From Campylobacter sp. TTU_617 (GTDB taxonomy: Bacteria; Campylobacterota; Campylobacteria; Campylobacterales; Campylobacteraceae), in the NCBI RefSeq assembly GCF_016599045.1, contig NZ_JAENKV010000014.1:1-32148 (forward strand): a stretch of DNA of 32,148 nt. The letters run 5' to 3'. Positions within the stretch are counted from its first letter, which is position 1. The number at the start of each line of letters is the position of its first letter. The notes under the pieces were generated by a model, which was given only the letters and a program-made list of their open reading frames with translations, was not told the origin of the DNA and searched no databases. Made by a program: the position numbers and the translations under genes. Shown here piece by piece: positions 16,681-24,539 of the stretch.

Positions 16681-17350
16681 CCAACCTCCTTTTTTTATTT
16701 ACCTCTCTTCTTAAGAATTCAGATCTAGATAAATCATTTTGTACTTTTTTAGTAGTATTTCTTATATTTTTGCCAAGCCCAAAACAAGATCTTTCAAATT
16801 CTATAAAAGCACTTAAGATATAAGCTACTTCTTTATAAAGCTTTGCTTCTTCATTTTCTAAAATTAAAATAATAAACTCATCAATACTTTGATTAATAAC
16901 TTTTTCAAATAATTCTTTTGCCAAAATATCTTCTTCTAGTTTTAAAAATTCACTCATTAAAAAAAAGCAAAATCCTATATGATCTTCACTTTCTTTGAAG
17001 AATTTTTCATTACGCCTTATTTTGCTTTTTATAAGAATTTCTCTAACGCAAATAAGTGCTCTTGAATTTTCAAAACCTTCTTCAATATAAGAAAAAGTTA
17101 TAGGAATAGAATTTTTAAGAGATAAAAAAAGATTTTCATATTCATCAAAAAATAAATTTAATTTTGTTTTAGAATTTTCAATCAAAATATCAAAACTATC
17201 AATTAAATTTTCATCAAATGAAGTTTCTTTCATCATCTTTAGACAATCATTTAAAAAAGCTAATCGTTGCTTAGAAAAAGAAAATACAAAAAGTTCTCCA
17301 AAGCACTGATAATAAAGACTTCTAGCTAATCTTAATTTTGCTAAATCCAT
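16667..17350 (-). CDS. TorD-like formate dehydrogenase maturation chaperone, copy 2
   Basis: This 227-residue helical protein is a paralogue of the 11389-12069 gene, with shared patterns YYQCFGELFVFSFSKQRLAF near the start and AKELFEKVINQSIDEFIILI around residues 138-157. It is likely a cytoplasmic chaperone for FdhA's Tat signal during molybdopterin and selenocysteine enzyme maturation. It is first in operon 2, next to nspC, which is the position I recall for the C. jejuni homologue. The C-terminus is very basic (RREVNKKRRLGEKS). Conservation between the two copies is low, far below that of FdhB or FdhC. Confidence 0.75.
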   Translation of the reverse strand: MDLAKLRLARSLYYQCFGELFVFSFSKQRLAFLNDCLKMMKETSFDENLIDSFDILIENSKTKLNLFFDEYENLFLSLKNSIPITFSYIEEGFENSRALICVREILIKSKIRRNEKFFKESEDHIGFCFFLMSEFLKLEEDILAKELFEKVINQSIDEFIILILENEEAKLYKEVAYILSAFIEFERSCFGLGKNIRNTTKKVQNDLSRSEFLRREVNKKRRLGEKS

Positions 17351-17647
17351 ACAAAATCCTAGATAAAATTCTTTGCTAAAAATTTAGGAAATAAAATAAG
17401 TTTTTATTATGCAAATATAGCCTAATATTTGATTTTACCTTATTTTATACAAGTTTTATCTTAGTATGATTTGTTTTAAAAAAAACTGAATTTTATAAAA
17501 AAAATTAAGGCTTAAAATTTGCTCAAATAGCTATAATATAGATATTATATAATATAAATGCTTATTATAAACATTCTATAAAAAATCTCAATTAAAATTT
17601 ACAAAAATTCATTAATATAAATTATTTTATGCTATTTAGGAATAATA
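17351..17647. other. AT-rich intergenic region upstream of fdh operon 2
   Basis: This is about 297 bp without a gene, between nspC and the chaperone, both on the minus strand. It must hold the operon 2 promoter. Several TATAAT-like boxes exist on the minus strand (for example GTTTATAAT and TTGTATAAAAT), none decisive. The perfect 14-bp palindrome ATATTATATAATAT lies at 17542-17555. I see no small ORF or RNA gene. Confidence 0.5.
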
Positions 17648-18796
17648 TTAATTCCTTCTAGCATAGTCTTCATAAGAAAATTCTCTCACCATTTGAAGTT
17701 TATTTTGTTTATTTGCAAGCATTAAATTAGGAAGTATTACTCCATTAAAAGTGGTATTTTTAACTATAGAATAATGAATTTGATCCAAAAATACTATTTT
17801 ATCCCCTCGCTTTAATTCTTTTTTAAAAGCATATTCTCCCATTACATCTCCAGCCAAACAAGTATTACCTGTTAAAAGATAAGCAAATTCTCCTTTTTGC
17901 AAATTTGAAATCTTTTCATTTTCTCTTGTTGCTAAAATTCTTGCATTTAAAACCTCACTTGTATAAGGCATAATAATAGTATCTGGCATATGAGCTTCAC
18001 TTGAAACATCTAAAATGGCTATTTTTTTCTCATTTTCTACTATATCAATTACGCTTGCTAGTAAAATACCACATTGCCAACCAACTGCCTCACCAGGTTC
18101 AAGATATACTTGCACTCCATATTTATCGCTAAATTCCTTACAAAGCCTAATTAATTTTTTCACATCATAACCTTTTTTGGTTATATGATGCCCTCCTCCA
18201 AAATTAATCCATTGCATTTTCTTAATCCATTTGCCAAATTTTGTTTCAAATACTTTTAAAACAGCTTCTAAAGCATCAGCACTTTCCTCGCATAAAGCGT
18301 GAAAATGAAGTCCCTTTACGTCGCTTAAATTTGCATTTTCTAAATCTTTACTTAAAATTCCAAGTCTTGAATATCTTCCACAAGGATTATAAAGCTCTTT
18401 TGGTGCTAAAGAAAATTCTAAATTACAACGAAGTCCTAAGGAATTTTTAGAGCATAAATTTCTAAATTTTTCAAACTGATATAAAGAATTAAACACTATA
18501 TGATGAGATAAATCTGAAATTTCTTTTATTTCATCTTCTTTAAAAGCAGGAGAATAAGTATGAATTTCTTTATCCATATATTCTTTAGCAAATTTAGCTT
18601 CCCAAAGTCCGCTACAAGTGCAACCTTGCAAATATTCTCCTACTATCTTTAAAGCTCCTGAAAAAGCAAAACCTTTTAAAGCCAATAAAATTTTTACTTC
18701 GCTTTCTTTTGCTACAAAAGCTAACAACTCACAATTTTTACGCAATTTTTCTTCTTCTAAAATATAAGCTGGAGTTTTTACATTAAAATCAAACAT
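17648..18796 (-). CDS. nspC: Carboxynorspermidine/carboxyspermidine decarboxylase
   Basis: This 382-residue PLP-dependent decarboxylase has the alanine-racemase-type fold. The PLP lysine is Lys41 in LLALKGF. WINFGGGHH (near residue 197) is the phosphate-binding glycine loop, and YLEPGEAVGW (about 233-242) and GNTCLAGD (about 312-319) are family motifs, the latter with the catalytic cysteine. It makes spermidine from carboxyspermidine in the alternative polyamine pathway used by Campylobacter. It stands alone on the minus strand beside fdh operon 2 and divergent from the multicopper oxidase gene. It has the usual length and no anomalies. Confidence 0.93.
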   Translation of the reverse strand: MFDFNVKTPAYILEEEKLRKNCELLAFVAKESEVKILLALKGFAFSGALKIVGEYLQGCTCSGLWEAKFAKEYMDKEIHTYSPAFKEDEIKEISDLSHHIVFNSLYQFEKFRNLCSKNSLGLRCNLEFSLAPKELYNPCGRYSRLGILSKDLENANLSDVKGLHFHALCEESADALEAVLKVFETKFGKWIKKMQWINFGGGHHITKKGYDVKKLIRLCKEFSDKYGVQVYLEPGEAVGWQCGILLASVIDIVENEKKIAILDVSSEAHMPDTIIMPYTSEVLNARILATRENEKISNLQKGEFAYLLTGNTCLAGDVMGEYAFKKELKRGDKIVFLDQIHYSIVKNTTFNGVILPNLMLANKQNKLQMVREFSYEDYARRN

Positions 18797-18863
18797 TTTA
18801 TTACCTTAAAAAATATTTCATAATGCGTATTTTAACATTTACTAACATTTAAATTTTAAATAA

Positions 18864-18869
18864 TATAAT
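18864..18869 (+). promoter_or_regulatory. -10 box of the multicopper oxidase gene
   Basis: TATAAT lies 26 bases upstream of the start codon and is preceded by an A/T-rich stretch, as in Campylobacter sigma-70 promoters, which lack a fixed -35. AAAAAGGATAAAAATG provides the ribosome site. Confidence 0.55.
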
Positions 18870-18895
18870 GAAAAATCTAAGCAAAAAGGATAAAA

Positions 18896-20434
18896 ATGGA
18901 TAGAAGACAATTTTTAAAATTTAATATTTTAGCAGGTGCTAGTGCAAGTATAGCTTATGCTGCAAATTCTCATAATATGCACAATATGCATTCTATGAAT
19001 TTAGCACACTCTTCAAATATAGATACAAGTTTTATAAAATTAAGCAAAAAAGTAAATTTAATAGATGAAGAAAAATTCCCAGCACATCAAAATTTAAATT
19101 CTTTAAAACTTCTAAAAAACGAAAGCAAAGAAAAAAATTTTTTTAGAGCTACCATAGAAATTAAAGAAAGTCAATTAGAAATTATTAAGGGTTTTAAAAC
19201 CAAATTTTACACTTATAATGATCTTATTCCTGGACCTAAAATAGAAGTTTATGAAGGAGATACTATAGAAATTTTAGTTAAAAACAAACTCAAAGAGCCA
19301 ACTACGATCCATTGGCACGGACTTCCGGTGCCACCTGATCAAGATGGCAATCCTCACGATCCTATCTTAGCAGGAAGAGAAAGAATTTACCGCTTTACTT
19401 TACCGCAAAATTGTGCAGGAACTTATTGGTATCATCCACACCCTCACTACATCACAGCCAAACAAGTTTTTATGGGTCTAGCTGGAGCTTTTGTAGTAAA
19501 AGCTAAAAAAGATGCTTTATCTCATTTAGAAGAAAAAGATTTAGTTATTAGTGATTTACGCTTAGATGATAAAGCTCAAATTCCTGAAAATAATTTAAAT
19601 GATTGGCTCAATGGCAGAGAAGGAGAAATCGTTTTAATCAATGGACAATTAAAACCAAAAATTACAATCAATGCAGAAAGGATACGTATTTATAATTTTT
19701 GCTCAGCAAGATATTTAAATTTAAAAATTCAAAATGCAAAATTCATTCTTGTTGGCACAGATGGAGGGCTTATAGAAAAACCTATAGAACAAGAAGAATT
19801 ATTCTTATCCCCTGCTTCTAGGGTTGAAGTTTTAATAAAAGCTGATAAATTTGGTGAGTTTAAATTAGAAAGTCTTTATTATGATAGGGATAAAATGCTT
19901 GTAAAAGAAGAACCTAAAAATTTATTTTTAGCAGATATTAAAATAGAAAAAAATCCTATCAATATCCCTTCAACTTTAAAAAAATTCGAAAAACAAAAAG
20001 AACCTAAGAATTTTAAAGAAGTTATCATGAGTGAAGATCATATGCAAATGCACGGCATAGATAAAAAAAGTGAAGATGAGATAAAAAAATCTCTTGCTTC
20101 TATGTTTTTACTTAATGGAAAAGTTTTTGATATGAAACGCATTGATCTTAAATCAAAATTAAATGAAGTAGAAGATTGGATTATTATAAATAAATCTCAT
20201 ATGGATCATCCTTTTCATATACACGGAACACAATTTGAACTTATAAGCTCTAAATTAAATGACAAAACTACAAAAGCAAATTTTAGAGCCTTAAGAGATA
20301 CCATTAATGTGCGTCCAAATGAAGAATTAAGACTTAGAATGGTGCAAAATTATGAAGGTATTAGAATGTATCATTGCCATATTTTAGAACACGAAGATTT
20401 GGGTATGATGGGTATCTTAGAAATACAAAAATAA
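18896..20434 (+). CDS. cueO: Multicopper oxidase (CueO-like), Tat-exported
   Basis: This is a 512-residue periplasmic cuprous/ferrous oxidase candidate. The Tat signal is MDRRQFLKFNILAGASASIAY, followed by a Met/His-rich segment (HNMHNMHSM). The four copper motifs are complete: TIHWHG, YWYHPHPH, MDHPFHIHG near residue 438, and MYHCHILEHEDLGMMG near residue 490, with a methionine as likely axial type 1 ligand. Three cupredoxin domains fill the length. An additional EDHMQMHG segment (about residues 380-387) recalls the methionine-rich copper-binding insertion of CueO. It protects against copper by oxidising Cu(I). It is a single-gene unit followed by a terminator hairpin. Confidence 0.92.
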   Translation: MDRRQFLKFNILAGASASIAYAANSHNMHNMHSMNLAHSSNIDTSFIKLSKKVNLIDEEKFPAHQNLNSLKLLKNESKEKNFFRATIEIKESQLEIIKGFKTKFYTYNDLIPGPKIEVYEGDTIEILVKNKLKEPTTIHWHGLPVPPDQDGNPHDPILAGRERIYRFTLPQNCAGTYWYHPHPHYITAKQVFMGLAGAFVVKAKKDALSHLEEKDLVISDLRLDDKAQIPENNLNDWLNGREGEIVLINGQLKPKITINAERIRIYNFCSARYLNLKIQNAKFILVGTDGGLIEKPIEQEELFLSPASRVEVLIKADKFGEFKLESLYYDRDKMLVKEEPKNLFLADIKIEKNPINIPSTLKKFEKQKEPKNFKEVIMSEDHMQMHGIDKKSEDEIKKSLASMFLLNGKVFDMKRIDLKSKLNEVEDWIIINKSHMDHPFHIHGTQFELISSKLNDKTTKANFRALRDTINVRPNEELRLRMVQNYEGIRMYHCHILEHEDLGMMGILEIQK

Positions 20435-20460
20435 ATTTCAATACCTTTTGGTATTGAAAT
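20435..20460 (+). terminator. Terminator after cueO
   Basis: An 11-bp perfect stem ATTTCAATACC / GGTATTGAAAT with a TTTT loop begins immediately after the stop codon. The downstream tract (AAAATAATTTTAAT) is only weakly T-rich. Confidence 0.7.
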
Positions 20461-20540
20461 AAAATAATTTTAATCTACAATTTTTCACCAAAACTCTACA
20501 AAAATCTAGTCTTTAAAATTATACTTAAGCTTATTTTTAT

Positions 20541-20555
20541 GGGGGGGGGTATAAT
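20541..20555 (+). promoter_or_regulatory. Poly-G(9) abutting TATAAT: probable phase-variable promoter (+)
   Basis: Nine G (20541-20549) are followed directly by TATAAT (20550-20555), 31 bases before the start of the small membrane protein. Poly-G tracts of this length are mutable by slipped-strand mispairing in Campylobacter. Here a change would alter the spacing between the -10 box and upstream promoter DNA rather than a reading frame. Confidence 0.75.
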
Positions 20556-20586
20556 AGAAATTTCATAATTTTAACAAAGGATAAAT

Positions 20587-20781
20587 ATGAGATTAATAAT
20601 TTGTTTTATTTTGCCTTGGCTTGGTTTTTTAACTATTAAAAGACCCTTTGCTGCTTTAATTTGTCTTATTTTGCAAATCACTCTTATTGGTTGGTTACCT
20701 GCTATGGTTTGGGCTGTCTATGCTCTTAATCAATATAAAGTTGAGCAAAAAATCTCAAAAGCCTTAAAAAATAAACAATAA
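20587..20781 (+). CDS. Small membrane protein, YqaE/Pmp3-like
   Basis: This 64-residue protein has two hydrophobic helices separated by a short polar turn (about residues 1-16 and 22-47) and a basic tail. IICFILPWLGF and the second-helix motif GWLPAMVWAVYAL match the Pmp3/YqaE pattern (LLP... GWIPG..HALY). These small inner-membrane proteins are stress-linked and have no clear biochemical role. The start follows CAAAGGATAAATATG. It is first in a two-gene unit with the lipoprotein reading frame 11 bp downstream, and lies just after the G9-TATAAT promoter, so expression probably varies by phase. Confidence 0.75.
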   Translation: MRLIICFILPWLGFLTIKRPFAALICLILQITLIGWLPAMVWAVYALNQYKVEQKISKALKNKQ

Positions 20782-20792
20782 AAGGAATTTTT

Positions 20793-21113
20793 ATGAAATA
20801 GGTTTTATGGATTTTTTTAGGTTTTATTTTAAGTGCTTGCTATCAAAAAGGTTTAGAAGTTAATCAAAATAAACTAGATACTATTATTATAGGAAAAAGC
20901 ACACAAGAAGATGTAGAAAAAATTATAGGCCATCCTGTAAGAAAAACAAATATAGGCAATAAAGAGATATGGTATTATGATTTTACAAGAATTACTTCTT
21001 TGCCAGGATTTGATAAAGATGAAAGTACTGTTTTTGAATTTAATAAAAAAGGTGTAGTAGTCAAAAAATACAAAACTCAAGGCTCAGGAAATGGTAATCC
21101 TTTACTCAACTAA
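20793..21113 (+). pseudogene. SmpA/BamE-like lipoprotein with amber stop at codon 3
   Basis: After AAAGGAATTTTT the frame starts ATG AAA TAG, then runs open for 103 codons. The open part begins VLWIFLGFILSAC, a lipoprotein signal with lipobox LSAC, and continues with IGKSTQEDVEKIIGHPVRKT, the typical SmpA/OmlA/BamE-type element, ending GNGNPLLN. One substitution (for example CAG to TAG) explains the stop. No ATG, GTG or TTG lies between the stop and the lipobox cysteine in this frame, so re-initiation giving a lipoprotein is not evident. The rest shows no decay, which implies a recent nonsense change, a sequencing error, or suppression. In a functional form it would be an outer- or inner-membrane lipoprotein. 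Confidence 0.7.
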
Positions 21114-21134
21114 AATAAATATTTGCAATAAAAG

Positions 21135-21170
21135 AATTTTTCTAATAGAATAAACTCTATTAGAAAAATT
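21135..21170. terminator. Bidirectional terminator between convergent units
   Basis: A perfect 15-bp inverted repeat AATTTTTCTAATAGA / TCTATTAGAAAAATT has a 6-base loop. It lies between the lipoprotein frame (plus strand, ends 21113) and the autotransporter (minus strand, ends 21190). A/T runs are present on both sides, so it can stop both transcripts. Confidence 0.85.
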
Positions 21171-21189
21171 TAATCAATCAAGCAAACAA

Positions 21190-23517
21190 TTAAAACTTAT
21201 ACTTAAGTCCTACTTGTCCGCTTATATAGGTTTCATTTTTATTGTCTACTTTACCATTTAATATTTGTTTAGCACCAACTCCAGCATTAAAACTTAATCT
21301 TTCATTGATGTTTAAATTACCACCTAATACTACTTGAGCGTAAGTTTTTTTATTATCATTTGCTTTTACACTTGTAAAAAAAGCGTTATTTACAGCTAGA
21401 TTTGCCACATAATCATCTCCATTATTAATAATAAATTGCTCTATTTTTGGAGTGATAAAAAGATAAGAACTTTCATTCATATATTTTCTAAATTCAGCTC
21501 CTATTTCAAGAGAAAAAGAATTATTGCTCATAGAATCAATATTTTTAGAAACAAGTCCTTTATCTGTATAAGATGGAGTATAGCTATAATAATAATTTAT
21601 ACCCGCAAAAGGCTTAATAAATAAAGTATTATTGCTAAAATCAAATATATGACCCAAACTTGCACTAAGTCCAAAGAATTTGCTTGTATAATCAGCCTTA
21701 TAAGCTCCATCAACTAAAACATTATTTTGATTGGTAGGTGAAATTTGCCCATAAGCTCTTAAATTTAACTCTGTTTTAGGATTTAAATTGATTATAGAAT
21801 AAAAACCTAATTGAAAATTATCACTTTTTTGTTCTAAAAGTTTATCTTTAATGGTTGATTTTGCATAGGTAAAATAAGTCCCTAGTAAAACATTATCCTT
21901 TGCTTGTTTATCAGCACCTATAGTAGCACCATATAAAGCCGCACTATCGCCATCTATAATATTAGCTCCACCAAAAGCATTTGCCCATACGCTATTGGCA
22001 TAATCATTTATATAATTTGGTCTCATATCACTTTCTAAAGCGGCAAATTTTAGATTGCTCATTTTTAAAGCATAATTTCCATAAGGATTATTAAGCATTG
22101 CTATTCTTTGAGTAATAGCTACATCATTGGATACGTTTATGGTAGTATTAGTTGCATTAGAAGCTGAGTTGAAATTAGATATATTTTTTCCTGTGTTATC
22201 TGTATCTTTTTTAATATTTAGTGCTAATTCAACACCCTCTCTACTGGCTAAATCAGCCCCTATTGCTCCCAATAAAACAGCCGCATCCCTTAAAACTAAA
22301 ACCGCATTTTTATCATTTCCTGCTAAATTTGGAGCTATGGTTTGTAAATATTTATCATCATCTATCTTGCCACCATTTTCATTTGCCTCGTTAATGAGTT
22401 TTTGAATTTCGCTTTTTTGATTTTCAAGATCTGCTTTTGCCAACTCATAACCTTGAGCACTTGTATCTAGTTCAGCCAATAATGCATCTAAAGCAACTAT
22501 ATCTACTTTTAATTGAGTAAGAAGGTTTTTAGCATTAGCATTTGCCCCTCCATTAATAACCAAACATTTATCACCACTACAATTTTTAATATCAAATTTA
22601 TAATCAACAAGAGATCCAAAAGAATTATCCGAAGCTGAAATATCTATAGTGTAGCCAGTATGAAGAATATCTTTATATTTGTTTTTATCCTTTAAAATTT
22701 CATTATTGGTACTTAAATAAGAGTTTAAATCTTTAAATAAAACAGCTCCAGCCGCATTATTAGTACTCTTATCTAAAATATCACTATTAAATTCTTTTGC
22801 TCTTATTAAGACAAAATCATTTGCTTCAAGCTCGCTATAATTTGTTCTTAAAATACCAAAATTTGAATTTTTAATAGTAGCTGTTCCATTTACCCTAAAA
22901 GCATTTTCTACATTGGATAAAATCAAAGTTTTAAAAGCATTAAAATTTCCATTGATAGTTAAAGAACCTGTATTAATTTGATTGGCCAAAGAAGCACCAC
23001 CTCCTCCTATACCTATAACTGAACCCGCTTCTTCATCATTTACTGGAGCATCTTCTGTTGTGCCTACCACACTAAAATCTGCATTAATCGTCGAAGGTTT
23101 TGTAAAATGAAATATAATATCATTAGCTTCAACTTTTTTAGCGCTAGCATTAAGATTATTTATATTAACTGGATTCTTTTGTTCTGCTAGTAATTTTTTA
23201 TTGTTATTATTAAAAGTTAAAGTTTTATCCTTAGCTAATTCGATATTTAGTTTCATTTCTTCTTGATTAATTTCATCATTTCCATCATAATCAGGAAAAT
23301 CCCAAATTCCAATATTTATAATAGTATCTTCATTTAATCCAAAAGTAGGAATCCAAGTTTGAGTATTTTTATCATATTGAAATTTATCTTGGAAATTACT
23401 CCCTGATTCTTGATAATTTATATCAATAGTTTGACTTGCTAATGCATTTGCATTTAAAATAGCCCCCAAACTTAACCCTAATAAAACTTTGTTTGCATAA
23501 AATGAGGTTTTAATCAT
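21190..23517 (-). CDS. Autotransporter (type V secretion) surface protein
   Basis: This is a 775-residue protein. A signal peptide (about residues 1-28, ending ANALASQ) is followed by a passenger of roughly 480 residues with N-rich, repetitive strand-like segments suggestive of a beta-helix (INTGSLTINGNFNAFKTLIL). It contains an unusual charged helical insert near residues 330-380 (LDALLAELDTSAQGYELAKA) likely to form a coiled coil. From about residue 505 (SVWANAFGG) to the end it has the pattern of a 12-strand autotransporter barrel, closing with the terminal aromatic YISGQVGLKYKF. It is probably exposed on the cell surface as an adhesin or immune-facing protein. The promoter is the minus-strand G9-TATAAT, so on/off or graded expression is expected. 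The ribosome site is AAGGAGAAAATTTATG. The passenger's ligand is unknown. Confidence 0.87.
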   Translation of the reverse strand: MIKTSFYANKVLLGLSLGAILNANALASQTIDINYQESGSNFQDKFQYDKNTQTWIPTFGLNEDTIINIGIWDFPDYDGNDEINQEEMKLNIELAKDKTLTFNNNNKKLLAEQKNPVNINNLNASAKKVEANDIIFHFTKPSTINADFSVVGTTEDAPVNDEEAGSVIGIGGGGASLANQINTGSLTINGNFNAFKTLILSNVENAFRVNGTATIKNSNFGILRTNYSELEANDFVLIRAKEFNSDILDKSTNNAAGAVLFKDLNSYLSTNNEILKDKNKYKDILHTGYTIDISASDNSFGSLVDYKFDIKNCSGDKCLVINGGANANAKNLLTQLKVDIVALDALLAELDTSAQGYELAKADLENQKSEIQKLINEANENGGKIDDDKYLQTIAPNLAGNDKNAVLVLRDAAVLLGAIGADLASREGVELALNIKKDTDNTGKNISNFNSASNATNTTINVSNDVAITQRIAMLNNPYGNYALKMSNLKFAALESDMRPNYINDYANSVWANAFGGANIIDGDSAALYGATIGADKQAKDNVLLGTYFTYAKSTIKDKLLEQKSDNFQLGFYSIINLNPKTELNLRAYGQISPTNQNNVLVDGAYKADYTSKFFGLSASLGHIFDFSNNTLFIKPFAGINYYYSYTPSYTDKGLVSKNIDSMSNNSFSLEIGAEFRKYMNESSYLFITPKIEQFIINNGDDYVANLAVNNAFFTSVKANDNKKTYAQVVLGGNLNINERLSFNAGVGAKQILNGKVDNKNETYISGQVGLKYKF

Positions 23518-23546
23518 AAATTTTCTCCTTAAAAAAATAAAAAATG

Positions 23547-23561
23547 ATTATACCCCCCCCC
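23547..23561 (-). promoter_or_regulatory. Poly-G(9) abutting TATAAT: probable phase-variable promoter (-)
   Basis: On the minus strand nine G (23561-23553) run directly into TATAAT (23552-23547), about 30 bases upstream of the autotransporter start. The arrangement is the same as at 20541-20555, including tract length and direct contact with the -10 box, though flanks differ. Confidence 0.78.
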
Positions 23562-23700
23562 TTAAAGCTATTTTAAAATCAACTATTTTTATAACAAATT
23601 TCAATAAAATATATAAATCAATTTTTGAGTTTAAATTTAATATTATAAAGATTGATATTAAAAATATTTTAGTATCATACAGAATAAAAACGGAGTAAAT

Positions 23701-23922
23701 ATGGTTAAAATAGAATTTTTAGGTCCTATTAACAAAGAAAGCATAGAACTTAAAGTGCATAATCTTAAAGAACTAAAAGAAATTTTAAAACAAGATGAAA
23801 GCTTAAAAGAATGGCTTGGGCTTTGTGCGGTTGCCTTAAATGATAAAATCATTTTTGATGAAAATCAAGTTTTAAACTCAGGAGATAAAATTTCACTTTT
23901 GCCTCCTGTAGGTGGTGGTTGA
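23701..23922 (+). CDS. moaD: Molybdopterin synthase small subunit
   Basis: This 73-residue ubiquitin-fold sulfur carrier ends LPPVGGG. The final Gly-Gly is thiocarboxylated and inserted into MoaE to sulfurate cyclic pyranopterin during molybdenum cofactor synthesis. AAAACGGAGTAAATATG gives the ribosome site. Its stop overlaps the moaE start (TGATG). The pathway supplies the bisMGD cofactor required by the two FdhA proteins encoded upstream. It lies immediately past the autotransporter's promoter and is divergent from it. Confidence 0.92.
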   Translation: MVKIEFLGPINKESIELKVHNLKELKEILKQDESLKEWLGLCAVALNDKIIFDENQVLNSGDKISLLPPVGGG

Positions 23923-24365
23923 TGCAAAATTTTATACTCACTCAAGGAGCTTTAAATATCCCTGAAATTTATGCAAAATGGTATGAATTTAGCATCAAAC
24001 AAAATTGTGGTGCTTTGCTTACTTTTTGTGGCATAGTAAGAGATGATAACAATATAGAAGCTTTAAGTTTTGACATTTATGAACCTTTGCTTAAAACTTG
24101 GTTTAATTCTTGGCAAGAAAAATTTCAAAATGAAACTATAAAGTTTATGTTTGCACATTCTATTGGCGATGTTAAAATAGGAGAAAGTTCGTATTTTGCA
24201 GGAATTTTAAGTAAGCAGAGAAAACTAGGACTTAAGCTTATTAATGATTTTGTAGAAGATTTTAAAGCAAATGCCCCTATTTGGAAATATGATGTAATTA
24301 ATGGAAAAAGAATTTATGCAAAAGATAGATCAAGCAAACTACAAGGTGCTGGACTTTTAAAATGA
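23922..24365 (+). CDS. moaE: Molybdopterin synthase catalytic subunit
   Basis: This 147-residue protein has family motifs in order: TFCGIVRDD (residues 34-42), FAHSIGDVKIGES (77-89), and FKANAPIWKYD (114-124) with the two lysines expected in the active site. The C-terminal RSSKLQGAGLL is lysine-containing, as in relatives. It forms a heterotetramer with MoaD and converts cyclic pyranopterin monophosphate to molybdopterin. I chose the ATG sharing one base with the moaD stop; a TTG one codon upstream is also in frame. Bases 24366-24539, before moeA, hold no gene. Confidence 0.92.
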   Translation: MQNFILTQGALNIPEIYAKWYEFSIKQNCGALLTFCGIVRDDNNIEALSFDIYEPLLKTWFNSWQEKFQNETIKFMFAHSIGDVKIGESSYFAGILSKQRKLGLKLINDFVEDFKANAPIWKYDVINGKRIYAKDRSSKLQGAGLLK

Positions 24366-24539
24366 TTTAGAGCTAAAAAATTGATATAAAACACAATTGC
24401 TTTAAATTTAATAATAAATTTTAAAATGTATTAATAAAGACTTTAAAATAATCATTTATTAGGGTTTAAAAAATTAATTTATATAAAAACATTATAAATA
24501 TGCTATTAGATTTATTTAGATTGGTATTAAGGATAATTT

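Noticed and set aside
17542-17555. Palindrome ATATTATATAATAT as a regulator site
   Set aside because: Pure A/T palindromes are frequent by chance in this DNA, and there is no second copy in the window to support a function.
20874-21080. Minus-strand frame opposite the lipoprotein
   Set aside because: The plus strand encodes a recognisable lipobox and BamE-like domain, whereas the minus frame is a phenylalanine-rich shadow.
22127-22405. Plus-strand frame opposite the autotransporter
   Set aside because: It is antisense to a strongly supported protein, with compositional pattern following the other strand; 21436-21624 is the same case.
24366-24539. Possible riboswitch (for example a molybdenum-cofactor element) before moeA
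   Set aside because: The region is nearly all A/T with no stable stem or conserved G-rich elements visible.
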